A stretch of 64,000 bases of DNA, taken from Sabellastarte sp. h YS-2021. Its lineage: Eukaryota > Annelida > Polychaeta > Sabellida > Sabellidae. Below the pieces are notes generated by a model. It was not told where the DNA came from. It saw nothing but the letters and a program-made list of their open reading frames with translations, and searched no databases. This document shows positions 42,006 through 54,544 of this stretch, piece after piece (position 1 is the stretch's first letter; every line of letters begins with the position of its first letter). The stretch is from NCBI GenBank assembly GCA_964017235.1, contig OZ024934.1, forward strand, positions 78,830,706 through 78,894,705. The letters run 5' to 3'. The position numbers and the translations under genes are program-made.

Positions 42006-44969
42006 ATTAAATCTCTTTGTTATACATAATGTACAAGTTGGCGTCTGGGACAAAAGCTGAGAGATACGATTTGTATCAAGGCCTAAGAACATTCTAGTTC
42101 AACAGTTTTGTCAAGTATTGACTTTTGTCAAGTGTCCAAATTGAGTTATCACCCTGAAATCACAGCAACTGCATGCAGCAGTAATAGAGAGATGGGATTA
42201 AGGACTAGGATTTGTCCAGGGTTATATAGTTAAACTGCTATCTCAATGTTCAGCTCTGATCCTCTGATAGCATTGCATGGTATTTATATGCAATATCTCC
42301 TTTGCTGCTGAAATTTTAGTGTGCAAAATACAGCCAAGGTTTATAGATTGACATTCTCCTAACTGCAAGAAAGAGTCTCATGGATGACCAATTCTTAACG
42401 TCTCTGAGGTTCTTTAGCGTGCCAATAACAATAGGATCCATTGACACAAGGCTGACATTTCTTAGTGGTTATACACACCACTATGTATGTACCTGTACAT
42501 AGGATAGTGACATGAATGTTTTAACTTGTACAATTGTGTTTAAAATAGTAGAGATTCTGAAAAAGTTCTGAATCCCCAAATCTGATAGTAACTCTCATGA
42601 TATGAACATACAGGCAGTTCCAAATCATGACCTCGCATGGTCATATGAAGGTCATTGGTCAGATTCGAGGCAAGACATGATAAGCCCAGTTGGGTTTTCA
42701 TTGTAGAAATAAACTATGTATGCGCGGACTTTATTGGCGATTCAAACACAAAAAGAACTTCAAATAAAGGACGAGGGCCGAATAAAGTCTAAGCAAAAGT
42801 AGTTTATTTCTATTATAAAACGATTATTGATGCTTTATTCAATATTCACTGATTTTGTTTGTTTTCTATTTTATTTTTGAGATTATTCTGCACAACCATG
42901 TTCGTAGATTGGAACAGCGTACATTAGTTTCTCTATTAATACATTCACGAAATGCACAGAGACGCATTTTTGTCGACTGCGCAGGTGTCGGTTTTATAAT
43001 TCTTATTTAAAATCTTTTAAACATCAACATTTAAGAAATTAAACTTTTAATTCTAAACTTCTAGTTGTATAATTTTCAGTTAAGGTCAGAGGGCTGGGTG
43101 ATTCTGAATGCCCTTTAACCTTTCAACTTTCAAACTTAACCTTTATATAGGGCCAATATACAACTCTTTTGAGCTCTGTCTGCATTGTGACATCTCTTCT
43201 TAAAATTTGAAAGCAGGAATAGATACAGCTCACTCACATTTTAACAAAGGATCACTTAAAAAAGGTAAACCTGAAAGCCCCCTTAAGTGTTTCTAACATG
43301 GCTGTTGTGGCATATTTATTGACACAGGCATATTTATTATATCGTATATAACCACCATTGAAGAAGCATATTTAGTATATAACTGCATATTTATGTTGCT
43401 ATGTGTTTTTTCATTTACAGAATGTTATATGGGTGATGACACATAGCCTTGTCACAAGTCACCCCTGTTGATCTGTCTTATTATTTTGTACGTTACTTTT
43501 TAAATAAGAAAGAATTCTAAATTACAATCAATATTAAATTGCATCTCTCAAGCACATCTATAACTTAAATACAAATGTTTCCCATGCAATGTTTTCTAGT
43601 TCTTCCTGGTTAAGACAGAACGTGTTAAAATGACCGAGGCATGGGGCCTATTTTAATTTTCACAAAGTTGTTGTATCTGCTTAAAATATGTTCTCTTTTT
43701 AATAATATTATCCAGATCTAAGGTATAGATTCTGAGTTCTTACCATGGACAAATAGATGGACATAATTTCAACAGCTATAATAATCATACATGTTCATAT
43801 TTCCTGTAAATTCTCAGATATTTTTAATAGCCATCGCACATCTTGTGTTGAAATAGGTAGTCAATGAATCATTCCCTGCCCAAGACAATGAGACACATAA
43901 CTGGGATTATATACATTTTAATATTTATTAAAACTACTGTTTCTTTGTATGAGCACACTATAGCAAACTACAAGAATAGTATTTTAGGAATAAGCAGAGA
44001 ATTCATATGTAGAGACAACAAGCTTTACCCAGTTTTGAAATTTTACACCTCACATTACACAACTTCAACCTCACACAAATATCACCCAAATCATTACATT
44101 TCATTTTCAAATCATTGCAGAACCAGATTACCTCCACATTTTATTTTGTACCTTTTTCCACGTCTGTTCTCTGCAACTTGTACACATTCACCTGCGTACT
44201 TGTCCTACAATCAAAACAATCTCTATTATTAACTATTCTATTAAGACCCATTGGTGATAATGTAAGCCACCCAGTTCATAACTGACGACATATCTTCAAT
44301 TGTACAAAATCTACCCTACAACTTTGCATAGAGGGAGGTCTAAGATGTTTGAACCTCATTTTCAATCCTTAAAATAAGTCAATATAAAGGGGTATTTAAA
44401 TTCTAATTATATCAGAAGTATGGGGTGGTAAGTGGGGCATAGATTGAAGTGGGATACTCATCACAAAGGAGTTGATACAGTCCCCCTGTATACAAAGAGA
44501 GAAGGCAGTTCATTATAATAGCCTCAGCTTGGTCTATATTTTTATAAAATGCATTATGAAATTATCCACAATCTGGTGTTATTACACTATTTTGCCTCAA
44601 ACCTGGTGCAGTCCTGGGTTATTTTGTTTGAACAGACTACTCAACAACATGAACACAAGCCAAACTCCTATGATCATGTGACTATTATTACATAAAACCC
44701 AGACGAGAGCCCCTTCCATTGTTTCAACTCTCCATTATTTTTGCATAATGAAGAGTGAACACTACATTATTTTCTAGCAATTGATTGTGGTTTAGTTCAG
44801 TGGCCAGTCTGCCAAGAACAAACAAAACGTTATTTGCCAGTCATCCTCAGCAAAATGCATTCAATATTGAAATGTATTCACAACTTCTTCATATTAATTA
44901 GTTCAGTGGGTACATTTACATAGTGTTTTAAATTCTGCATGCCATTCAGAGTGCGTAGAAAATATACCT
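42006..44969. other. Intergenic, no gene recognised
   Basis: Holds the fold-back at 42704-42812. Otherwise it is AT-rich with no recognisable protein. The ORF at 43864-44232 has no motif. Confidence 0.5.
42704..42812. repeat. Small two-layer fold-back
   Basis: TAGAAATAAACTA pairs with AGTTTATTTCTA. Inside, GGACTTTATTGGC pairs with GCCGAATAAAGTC. The architecture resembles the fold-back at 11271-11415. Confidence 0.65.
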
Positions 44970-46605
44970 TATTGGTCGGTTGTGGTCGGTTGAGGCCGTG
45001 TGAAAAATCAAACATGTTTGATATTTCTCATGACCACAACCGATTCATATCTCCCGCCCATAAACAAAATGTCCAGTCCCAGGCATCCTTAGGCCTCCTC
45101 AGACCCAAATTTACAGAGTCATGTGTTGTCCCAGGCCGCCTGCGACCCTTAGTCCCAGACCTCCATAGCTTAGTCCCAGGAGGCCGGTTGTTAATCCCAG
45201 ACTCAAATATGATGCTTATGAATTTTATGCGTGAGAAAGTGGGTCGGTTGCATTAGTCCCAGGAAGCCTCAGACCGTCTGCGGTGTCCTGGGACCCAAAA
45301 ATCTTATGGAAAAATACTACCTTGGAAAAAACCTCCTGACAAATACAAAACAAGCAATTTGAGTCATAAAGTTGGATATTCTTTTAATTCTTTGCATTTT
45401 CTGGAAAATCTGACTTTACAATAATCTTCTGTGTACTTAATCAAAGGAGCAGCTACCTTTCAAACAAACTCATCATTAAAATCTAACCCAGCATACTACA
45501 TTTTAAATGTTTTAAGTGTTTAAGTGTTTTTATGTGGGTGTTCCACCGTATGACTAAGGCTCCCGATTAAGGGTTTTTGGGGGTCGGTTTCAAATATTTG
45601 CTTAGTCCCAGACCTTCTGTAAGGGTCGGTTGTGGTCGGTTGAGGCCGTGTGAAAAATCAAACATGTTTGATATTTCTCATGACCACAACCGATTCATAT
45701 CTCCCGCCCATAAACAACATGTCCAGTCCCAGGCGTCCTCAGGCCTCCTCAGACCCAAATTTACAGAGTCAAGTGTTGTCCCAGGCCGCCTGCGACCCTT
45801 AGTCCCAGACCTCCATAGCTTAGTCCCAGGAGGCCGGTTGTTAATCCCAGACTCAAATATGATGCTTATGAATTTCATGCGTGAGAAAGTGGGTCGGTTG
45901 CATTAGTCCCAGGAAGCCTCAGACCGTCTGTGGTGTCCTGGGACCCAAAAATCTTATGGAAAAATACTACCTTGGAAAAAAACCTCCTGACAAATACAAA
46001 ACAAACAATTTGAGTCATAAAGTTGGATATTCTTTTAATTCTTTGCATTTTCTGGAAAATCTGACTTTACAATAAACTTCTGTGTACTTAATCAAAGGAG
46101 CAGCTACCTTTCAAACAAACTCATCATTAAAATCTAACCCAGCATACTACATTTTAAATGTTTTAAGTGTTTAAGTGTTTTTATGTGGGTGTTCCACCGT
46201 ATGACTAAGGCTCCCAATTAAGGGTTTTTGGGGGTCGGTTTCAAATATTTGCTTAGTCCCAGACCTTTTGTACGGGTCGGTTGTGGTCGGTTGAGGCCGT
46301 GTGAAAAATCAAACATGTTTGATATTTCTCATGACCACAACCGATTCATATCTCCCGCCCATAAACAAAATGTCCAGTCCCAGGCGTCCTCAGGCCTCCT
46401 CAGACCCAAATTTACAGAGTCATGTGTTGTCCCAGGCCGCCTGCGACCCTTTGTCCCAGAACTCCATAGCTTAGTCCCAGGAGGCCGGTTGTTAATCCCA
46501 GACTCAAATATGATGCTTATGAATTTCATGAGTGAGAAAGTGGGTCGGTTGCATTAGTCCCAGGAAGCCTCAGACCGTCTGCGGTGTCCTGGGACCCAAA
46601 AATCT
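44970..46605 (+). repeat. Tandem array of the Harbinger left end, 651-bp unit
   Basis: Three copies: 44970-45532 lacks the first ~90 bases and so the TIR, 45533-46183 is complete, and 46184-46605 continues into the transposon. Units are nearly identical. Each carries many copies of GTCGGTTG, CTTAGTCCCAG and GTCTGGGAC-type words. The ORFs of ~105-109 aa seen in each copy are the same non-coding sequence. Confidence 0.9.
46184..46215 (+). repeat. Harbinger left terminal inverted repeat
   Basis: TGTGGGTGTTCCACC, then GACTAAGGCTCCC. An identical start is at 45533 in the previous tandem unit. It pairs with 54863-54894. Confidence 0.8.
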
Positions 46606-46780
46606 AGGTCTGGGACTAAGCCCTGACTAAGGGTAACCGACCCTAACCGATCCAAACCGGCCTCCCCAGGACGCCTGGGACAGCACATTTTTAGTCTGCG
46701 ATGGTCTGAGGACTAACAACCGACTAAGAACCGACTCTTTTCCGTGTGTCTGAAATGAAAGCGAGGCAATGAGTAGGTCT
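46606..46780. promoter_or_regulatory. Harbinger left subterminal motif cluster
   Basis: Dense GACTAA, CCGACC and TCTGGGACTA words, including ACTAACAACCGACTAAGAAC near 46713. Its reverse matches CTTAGTCGGTTCTTAGTC in the right subterminal cluster (54688-54706). Such repeated words are where MADF/Myb-like or transposase proteins usually bind in this superfamily; binding is inferred. Confidence 0.6.
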
Positions 46781-46923
46781 GGGACTATATATGACTGTTT
46801 GGCTACTGAGAGACGTGTGTCACTGTTTTGTAGGGGTTTTCAGTTTTTATTTTATATATTATTTACTTGAGCTTAGGGCAAATTTCACAGTTAGGAGACA
46901 CATTTTACTATTTTTTTATTATT

Positions 46924-49900
46924 AACAGCCTTAGATCTCTGTCAAAGTGTGAATGTCTTATAAGTGGCAAGAAGACAAATTCAAGAGGTGTTGCCATCTT
47001 ATTTCAACACAATTTTGAATATAAGCTAATAGACCATGGATCTGATGATAATGGCAACTTTCTCTATGTGGACATAAATATAGGTTCAATCTCATTGCGA
47101 GTTATAAACTTACATGCTCCTAATACAGACACACCATCCTTTTTTCAAGATATCAGTAGTTTAATTGAAGAAAATACCTTGGATCATCTCCTATTGTGCG
47201 GAGATTTCAACTTAGTGTTGAGTCCTCAGATGGATAGCTCAAATTATGTCAGCATTAACAATCCAAGATCAAGAGAGGTTCTACTAGACACAATAAATTT
47301 GCATAACTTAAAAGATGCTTTTAGACACTTTCATCCTAATATGAGAAGATACACATGGCGTCACAAAAATCCGATAAAACAAGCCCGCCTAGACTATTTT
47401 ATTGTTTCTAATGCTTTTACTGACCTTCTTAGTCAATGCAACATTCTCCCAGGATATAGATCTGATCATTCAATTCTTGAGTTAAATATGGAAATCAGTA
47501 AATTTGAAAGAGGTAAGGGATTATGGAAGCTGAACTGTAATTTGCTTACAAATGCTGACTATGTGAATTTAGTCAACGATACCATCCAGGAAGTGAAATT
47601 ACAGTATGCTGTTCCAGTTTACAGCTTAGATTTTCTTAATTCTACTTCTGATTTTGATTTATTTTTTACAATTGAAGAAGACCTCCTTCTTGAAATAATA
47701 CTTTTTAAAATTAGAGCTAAAACTATAAAATTTGCATCAACACTGAAGAAAGCTGAAAGGTCATTAGAATTAGACCTAATTAATAAGATTGGCGCTTTTG
47801 AAAAAGATGAAGCTTTAAAAAATTCAACATTAGAAATTGATATCTCAAGAAAAAATTACGAAGTCTAAGAGAATCAAAATTAAAAGGCAATTTTGTATGC
47901 TCACGGTTACAATGGCTGCAATTTGGTGAAAAGCCATCTCAATATTTTTGTTCCCTTGAGCATAAACACTATGTGGATAAAACTATCAGAAAGATTTGCT
48001 GTGATAATGGAGAAATAATAACAGAACAGAAAAAAATATTGCACCAAGTTGAGGAATATTATGTCAAATTATTCAAAAACAAAGATTCAGAGCTGGATAC
48101 TACTAAACTTTCTGAAGTCATTGATCTATCCCAAATTAAAAAATTAACCCATTCTCAAGCATTGCAATTAGAAGGACCAGTTACTTTGACAGAACTGGGA
48201 AATGCATTAAAAAGTATGAAAAACAACAAAACGCCAGGCATAGATGGTTTTCCATCCGAATTTTTTAAGGTGTTCCAGTGTAAACTGAAATCTTTAATTT
48301 TAAAAGCTTTTAACTTATCCTACCAAAAGAAGACATTGTCAGTTACACTATGACAATCAATTATAAATTGTATACCAAAAGGAGATAAGCCAAGGCATTT
48401 CCTAAAGAACTGGAGACCAATTTCATTACTTTGTGTCTTGTACAAATTAATATCCACTGTTGTGGCAAATAGATTAAAAACAGTTCTTCATTATTTAATT
48501 TCGGAATCTCAGTGTGGTTTTATGCAAGGCCGATATATAGGTGAAGTAACAAGATTAATTTATGATATCATGAATTACACTGAAAAAAAACAAAATAGAT
48601 GGATTGTTGATGCTGATAGACTTTGAGAAGGCCTTTGATTCAATATCATGGAGTTTTATGTTTAATGTTTTCGAAAAACTTGGTTTTGGCCAAGGATTCA
48701 TAGAATGGATCAAAATTTTAAATAAAAATATAACTGCTTCAGTTATACAAGCAGGTGTAAAGTCTGAATTTTTTAAAATTGAAAGAGGCTGCAAGCAGGG
48801 TGATCCAATAGCTGCATATTTATTCATTTTATGTACTCAAATAATGACCTATATGATCACCCAAAACAAAGAAATAAAAGGATTAATCATTGCAAATCAT
48901 AATATTAAACTCTGCCAATTTGCTGATGATACCACCCTTATATTAAATGGATCTGACCAATCCTTACAAGCTGCACTAAATACAATCGAAATTTTTGGCT
49001 CATTCTCGGGGTTGAAAATGAATACTACAAAAACTAAAGTGATATGGATCGGCAGGAAAAAGCATTCTAGAGATAAACTAAACGTAACCTCGAAATTAGA
49101 ATGGGGAACAAACAGCTTTAAGCTACTAGGACTGCAGTTTTCAGTTGACTTGGAAAAAATCCCATCTATGAATTATACATGCGCCTTGGAAAAAGCAAGG
49201 AAACTCTTACTAAATTGGAACAAACGAACTTTAACTCCTTTAGGTAAAATCACAGTAATAAAGACTTTTATTCTTTCACAGTTCATTCATCTCTTTTCAA
49301 ATATTCCTTTACCAAACAGAGGTTTTATAAATACATTAAACGGAATGTTTTTTAGTTATATATGGAATAATAAGCCAGATAAAATAAAACGTTTATATAT
49401 TATGCAGGATTACCAAGATGCTGGACTCAGAATGGTAAATTTAGATAACTTTATCCATGCTTTGAAACTATCTTGGATATACAGATTGTTTAGAGGTGGA
49501 CAAAGTGCTTTTATCCCAGTTTTTGAACAATCCATATCTCCAATTGATAAGCTTCTTAAGTTTGGTTCAGATTGGCCAAAAATATTGATTAAAAGGACTG
49601 GAAATGTTTTTTGGAATGATGTTTTTCATTCCTATATAAAATTATGTGAGGAAACTAAAATTCAGAGTAATGATGATATTCTGGCATCTCCACTCTGGTA
49701 CAATCCAATGATCTCATCAAATACACTTTTTTTTCCAGATTGGTTTAAAAAAGGGATTATAATGGTGGGTGATATAGTGGATAATAATGGCTGTGTTCTA
49801 TCTCAACAAGAGATTCAAAGAGCTTTTAATATCCAAAGAATCAATTTTTTAGATTACTATCGTTTAAAAATTGTAATCGATAAATGCATTAAGGAACATA

Positions 49901-50567
49901 AAACTAGAGACTCCTTTAATTTTTTGCAGCCATGTATTTTAAACTCCATAAGAATTATTCTATCCGGTGGCAAAGGCACAAAGTATTTTTATGAGAATTT
50001 AAATAAAAGACATCTTACCTTAATATTTAAGCAAAAATGGCATGATGATCTAAAAGTGGACTTAAAAGACGATATTTGGAGACAGTTATTCAGAATTTGC
50101 TTTAAAACTATACAAGATCCATATTTTAAATGGTTTCAGTACAGAATAATGCATAGAATACTCGGAACACAGATAATTCTTCATAAAATGGGTGTGGCAG
50201 ACTCTAATAAATGCTTACTATGTAGATCCACATCAGAGGAAACTCTCCTTCATCTATTTTTTTCTTGCCCAAAAGCTAACCAATTATGGCATCAATTGGA
50301 AAATAGAATTTTCAATAAAACTGGATTTTACATTCAGTTCTTTTGGGATACATCCATCATAATTCAAATTCTGCAGCAATAAATACATTAATAATGGTTA
50401 TAAAATGCTATATATATACATACTCCAGGAAAGGCTTCAATATTAGTATTGATGGAGCACTTATCAAATGTAAAACTATATATGATGAGCAAAAGTTGCT
50501 TGCTTCTCTAGAATTCCAAAGTGATAAATTTCTAAAACAATGGCAACAAATGAAGAATGTATTTTGA
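46924..50567 (+). pseudogene. LINE ORF2 (endonuclease, reverse transcriptase), frame-broken
   Basis: Frame 1 (to 47868) is the endonuclease: NSRGVAILFQ, VINLHAPN, LLCGDFNLV, RLDYFIVSN and YRSDHSILEL. The frame then shifts near 47868, stops at 48351-48353, shifts again around 48600, and runs open to 50382. RT motifs are NNKTPGIDGFPSEFFK, CLYKLIST-type wording, LIDFEKAFDSISWSF, GCKQGDPIAAYLF and QFADDTTLIL, then GSFSGLKMNTTKTKVIW. The C-terminal region has CLLCRSTSEETLLHLFFSC, a CCHC-like cluster. A last frame runs to 50567. At least three frame breaks make it dead. It is a different subfamily from the copy at 29829. Confidence 0.85.
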
Positions 50568-50851
50568 AAAAAAAATGTATTTTCGGTGTATTATGGTATT
50601 GTAAATTAACCAGTTGTATTACTTTGCTATGAGTGAACTAAAATAGGTGAATCAATTGAACATAATGTAGTTGTATAGTTTATCACTGCTAAATATTTTT
50701 TTCTTAAATTATGTAAACTGATGAAATTCAATGTGTAACCTGTACTTTCTTGTATACCATTTGAAATGTTTTTCTTTGTTTTTCTTGATGTTTTAGTTTG
50801 TTATTTTTTTTGTCATGTAAATATATTTTGTTATATTTAAAAAAAAAAAAA
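46924..50851 (+). mobile_element. L1/Tx1-like LINE, 5' truncated, inside the Harbinger
   Basis: Encodes most of an APE-type endonuclease, RT and a Cys/His C-terminus, and ends in a 13-A tail (50839-50851). The first part of the endonuclease is missing. A possible target duplication is TTTTTTTATTATT at about 46911-46923 and 50887-50899. It sits just upstream of the MADF ORF. Confidence 0.8.
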
Positions 50852-50911
50852 TATACACATCTTGTAGATAGAAAAAAAAAATTTTTTTTTTATTATTTTG
50901 TCGACTGGATT

Positions 50912-52122
50912 ATGAGGAAAGAGAAAGGAGGGAAGAGAGGAAGGGAAAAGATGGATGAGAGGGAGAAGGAAGGCGAAGTTGAGGAAAGAGTTGAAGTTCC
51001 AGAACTTCCAGATGAAGGGATTGAGAGGAGAGAGGAGGAGGAGATTGAGGAAGGTCCAGCCACTGGGGAAACTGTAGTCGAAGAAGAAGAGAGGTGTGAA
51101 GAAGATCCGGAGTGCCATTCTTCAGCCAAGAGAGCCAGGGTGTGTGCCACTTTTACAGTCAGGAAGTTTCCATTGGAATTTGTCAAGCAGCACCCTGAAC
51201 TGTATGACAAGGAACATTCACGTTTCCATGACAGGACCAGAAGAGAGGCTCTCTGGGCAGAAATATCTGCAGAACTCAAGCTCCAGCCCTTTGATGTGAA
51301 ACGTTGGTTCGAGTCCCAGCGAACGCGTTATGGCAAGCTGTCTAAGCTCCAATCTGGCCAAGCCCCGAGGGAGATGACCAAGAGACAGTCCTGGGTCTAC
51401 CAACAGATGGGTTTCCTTAAAACCCACATCAGAAGAAAGGGGGCCAACAGAAGTTCAGGGTTCGAGGCTAGTAAGAATACCAGCAGGCAGGATGAATCAT
51501 GTGGGTTAACTACTGACACAGAACACCTTGAGTCTAGTGTCCTGAGGGAGAGGAGTCAGTCCACATTTCATCTACACCCGTTTCAACAACAGACTCCAGG
51601 ATTCTGGAACATTTTGAGCAGATGAGGACACTAATCTCAGGTTTTCTGCAGCAGAAGTCTGACAGGCAGCCCTTCTTCGACTACGTGGCATCAGAGGCTG
51701 AAAAGATGACTCAAGAAGAATTTGAAGAGTTAAAGGGCAAGATATTTAGAGACATTGAAACTATCAAGAGCAAACGTAGACGTCAGCAATTGCCCAGAAG
51801 ATCAGCCACTATTACCACGGAGTCGCAGAGGGTCGGGATACTGCCACCAACCACTCAACAGGCGTCTAGTTCCACTCAAGCAGCAGCTGGCAGCAGTTTT
51901 GTCTACTATACACCAAGCCCCATTGGCTTCAGCAACCTTACATCTGTCCTAACTGTACAGGACGAAGGGAGCAGACATAACCTGATTGGAATTTTAAGCC
52001 TGCTACCTGATCCGACATCAACACAGATCGTCGAGCAGCCACAGCCACAACAACCGCAGCAGCAGCTCTTTACTATCACCACTTCAGCACTGCCTCAACA
52101 GCAGCAGCAGCCTCCTCAGTAG
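50912..52122 (+). pseudogene. Harbinger MADF/BESS-like DNA-binding protein, one frameshift
   Basis: The frame begins MRKEKGGKRGREKMDE at 50912 and has a long Glu-rich acidic N-terminus. A MADF (Myb/SANT-like) domain occupies residues ~85-175, with FVKQHPELYDKEHSRFHD, LWAEISAEL, DVKRWFESQRTRYGKL and SWVYQQMGFL. The frame stops at 51623-51625. The neighbouring frame carries on from about 51590 with EHFEQMRTLISGFLQQKS and a BESS-like QPFFDYVASEAEKM...FEELKGKIF. It ends Gln/Pro-rich at 52122. One lost or gained base near 51600, or a tiny unseen intron, explains this. In PIF/Harbinger elements such a partner binds the subterminal repeats and helps import the transposase. Confidence 0.82.
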
Positions 52123-52509
52123 CCATCCAGTCAGGGCGGGTCTTTGACCTGACGGCCCTTTTAAGGGCCACCAAATCTTCCAAAAACAATTATTCAGCTG
52201 CAAGTTGTTCCAATTCCCCTCCCAAAACAAAAAAGTTCAGTACAAATACTTATCACAAAAAAAATAAAGTCCAACACTTACACCACCCCAAACATGAAAT
52301 AAATAACCCATGGTACCACACATAACAAAAAAGGCCACATAAAAAAATAATTAAAGAAAAAACTCCCAATATGGCCAATAATCAGCCCATTTTTAGCTTA
52401 AAATCCATGGGATAGTTTAAAATCTTTAATTGAAAAGTCCAACACTTGCACCTTCCCTAGAGTTAAAAAGGCATTGTCACATACTTACCAACCCACAAAC
52501 ACACAAACC

Positions 52510-52735
52510 CAATACCAAACATAACCCCCAACTGACAGACAAACCCACTGACAAACATAACTCCCAACTGACGGACAAATGCACTGACAAACATAACTCC
52601 CAACTGACAGACAAACCCAATGACAAACATAACTCCCAACTGACAGACAAACCCAATGACAAACATAACCACCAACCAAAAAACTGACAAACCCAATAAC
52701 AAACAAAACCCAAACCAAAAAACTGACAAACTGTT
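52510..52735 (+). repeat. 36-bp minisatellite (GACAAAC/AACTGACAG)
   Basis: The unit CCAACTGACAGACAAACCCA then TGACAAACATAACTC repeats four to five times at a 36-base period before degenerating to ACCAAAAAACTGACAAACC. ORFs in all frames on the minus strand are a by-product. Confidence 0.9.
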
Positions 52736-53086
52736 TTGTAAACATAATCTCCCATTATTAAAACCAGTTTAGTAGTTATATCGAATAAATATTTGTCAAG
52801 TGGAGTAGAAGAATTTATTTTTAAGATTTACAGGAAAAAATTTCTTTTTCAAATATATTTGCAAAATAAATCCCAAATTAAATAAAATAGAGAATATTGT
52901 TTAGCACTGCTTTTGTCTGTTTGTCAGTTGGGTGACTTCTGTTGGGCATTGTGTTTGTCTGTTTGTCCATTAGAACAAGTTATGTTTGGCATGGGGTTTG
53001 TCTGTTTGTGCGTCGGTACAAGTTATGTTTGGCATGGGGTTTGTCTGAAGCAAGCATAGCTCATTAATTGTTTTTGGAATATTTGG

Positions 53087-53146
53087 TAGTCCTGAAAAGG
53101 ATGTTAGTCCTGAAAAGGACTGTTTTTTTAGTCCTGAAAAGGACTT
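53087..53146. repeat. Three AGTCCTGAAAAGGACT hairpin units
   Basis: TAGTCCTGAAAAGGA occurs at 53087, 53105 and 53129. In the last two the AGTCCT stem closes on AGGACT. They lie just beyond the transposase stop on its strand. Confidence 0.75.
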
Positions 53147-53159
53147 ACTGCTGCAGGAC

Positions 53160-54463
53160 TTATATTCTGCCATCTTGCCAGGCCACTGCTCTATCATTGT
53201 TGAAGTAGTCCTTCAGGTAATCCCTCTGTCTTTTGGCTTCTCTAGCAGGGTTTCTGTCTTGCCCGCCAGCAGCAGCACCACCAATCAATCCACAATCACC
53301 AGGCACATCATTATCATCGTCCTCCCCAGGCTGCTGACCACCAGGTTGACCTTGATACTGGCTTCTCAGTATGTTGTGCAGAACCACACAGGTGAAGACC
53401 ACTTCTCTGACTGTTGCAGCGCTGGTGGTAGTTCAATGGTGGTCCTCATCACCCTGAATCTTAACACAAGGATGCCAAAAGTGTTCTCCACAACTCTCCT
53501 GCCCCTTAAAATTCTATAGTTGGCAATCCTTTCCTCTCTTGTTAACATCCTTCTGCCATAGGGTTTCATGAGCCAGGTCTTCAGGGCAAAAGCATCATCT
53601 GCCAGGATGAAGTAGGGGACATCTGGACCACCCTGGGTTATAGGAGCTGGGTCAGGGAAGCCTATCATGCCATCCTCAATCCTCCTCTTCAGCTGAGAGG
53701 CATTAAATATCTGGCCATCTGAGCAAGATCCTTCTGTACCTGCATCCACCCATCTAAACTTATACTGTCCATCTACCAGGGCCAACATCACAATGGAAAA
53801 GAACCCCTTGTAGTTGTGGTAGAGGGCTCCAGTGTTCTCGGGTTTCTTGAGGGCCACATGCTTCCCATCCAGAGCTCCCAGGGCATGTGGAACATTCCAT
53901 CTGATCCTGAATTCCCTCTCCAGTTCTTTCCACTCATCTGGGGTTGTAGAACATTTCAGGTACTCCCTGGTGAACTCATCATGGATGGCCCTGCAGACCT
54001 CTGGTAGAAACTTGGAAATGGTGGATCTTCCAACCCTGAACTGACAGGATAATGATGTGTAGGACTCCCCAGTGGCCAGATATCTGATGGTGAGGGCTAA
54101 CTTCTCCCCAACACTGATTGGTGGTCTGTATTTGGTGGCCTGCCTGGCTAGGTGTGGTTCCAGTCTGGTCTTTATCATTTCAAAGAATTCTGGGGTCATC
54201 CTCATGTAATTGGTGAATCCTGGAATGTCTGTGGCATAGAGATCAGCCATAATGTTGTGGTAGGCCCCCCTCTCCTCTCTCTGCAGTAGCCATGGCCTGA
54301 CCCACATGTTGTGCCTTCTAGGTCTCTGTATGGGTGCTGGTGGTGGTGCTGGTGGTTGCTGTGGTCGACGTTGAAATAGGAAATACATCATTATTTGTAA
54401 CTGAATAAAAACCAAAAAAGCCCTAAGTTGTTGTTGAATCTGTCTTCTATTAAAAGGTGGCAT
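53160..54463 (-). pseudogene. HARBI1-like Harbinger transposase, one C-terminal frameshift
   Basis: The start MPPFNRRQIQQQLRAF at 54463 is preferred over the upstream in-frame Met at 54538. The N-terminal part has a Pro-rich linker and a helix-turn-helix-like LSCQFRVGRSTISKFLPEV (residues ~138-156). The DDE nuclease shows HALGALDGKH (D199), FRWVDAGTEGSCSDGQIF (D240, D249), YFILADDAFALKTWLMKPY (D289) and GRRVVENTFGIL (E326). This matches the HARBI1 pattern. Near 53415 one base appears lost. After that, the continuation EVVFTCVVLHN and a tail rich in Gly/Gln/Asp ending RAVAWQDGRI lie in the next frame to 53160. It would cut and join transposon ends at TTA targets. All acidic residues remain, so the damage looks recent. 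Confidence 0.88.
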
Positions 54464-54544
54464 CCTGCTGTGTTCCCAGAAAAGCAATGATATTAGACTG
54501 CGGATTTTATATATATATATACCCAGAAAATCCAGCAACTTTGC

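Larger units (their letters stand above)
52123..53159. other. Intergenic spacer between the two Harbinger genes, minisatellite
   Basis: AT-rich spacer between the convergent 3' ends. It contains a 36-bp minisatellite (52510-52735) and a shorter inverse version of its words (52912-53050). The short ORFs across it are repeat artefacts. Confidence 0.7.

Noticed and set aside
44939..46557. Three near-identical ~105-109-aa ORFs (VGCGRLRPCEKSN...)
   Set aside because: They repeat only because the Harbinger left end is tandemly duplicated. The differences between copies do not favour silent sites, and the sequence consists of repeated subterminal words.
51218..51427. ORF opposite the MADF domain
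   Set aside because: Antisense shadow of the MADF coding sequence.
52510..52735. CRISPR-like array
   Set aside because: Units are contiguous with no unique spacers, and the genome is eukaryotic.
52463..52755. Three overlapping minus-strand ORFs rich in Cys, Val and Trp
   Set aside because: Every frame of the 36-bp minisatellite is open, so these are repeat artefacts.
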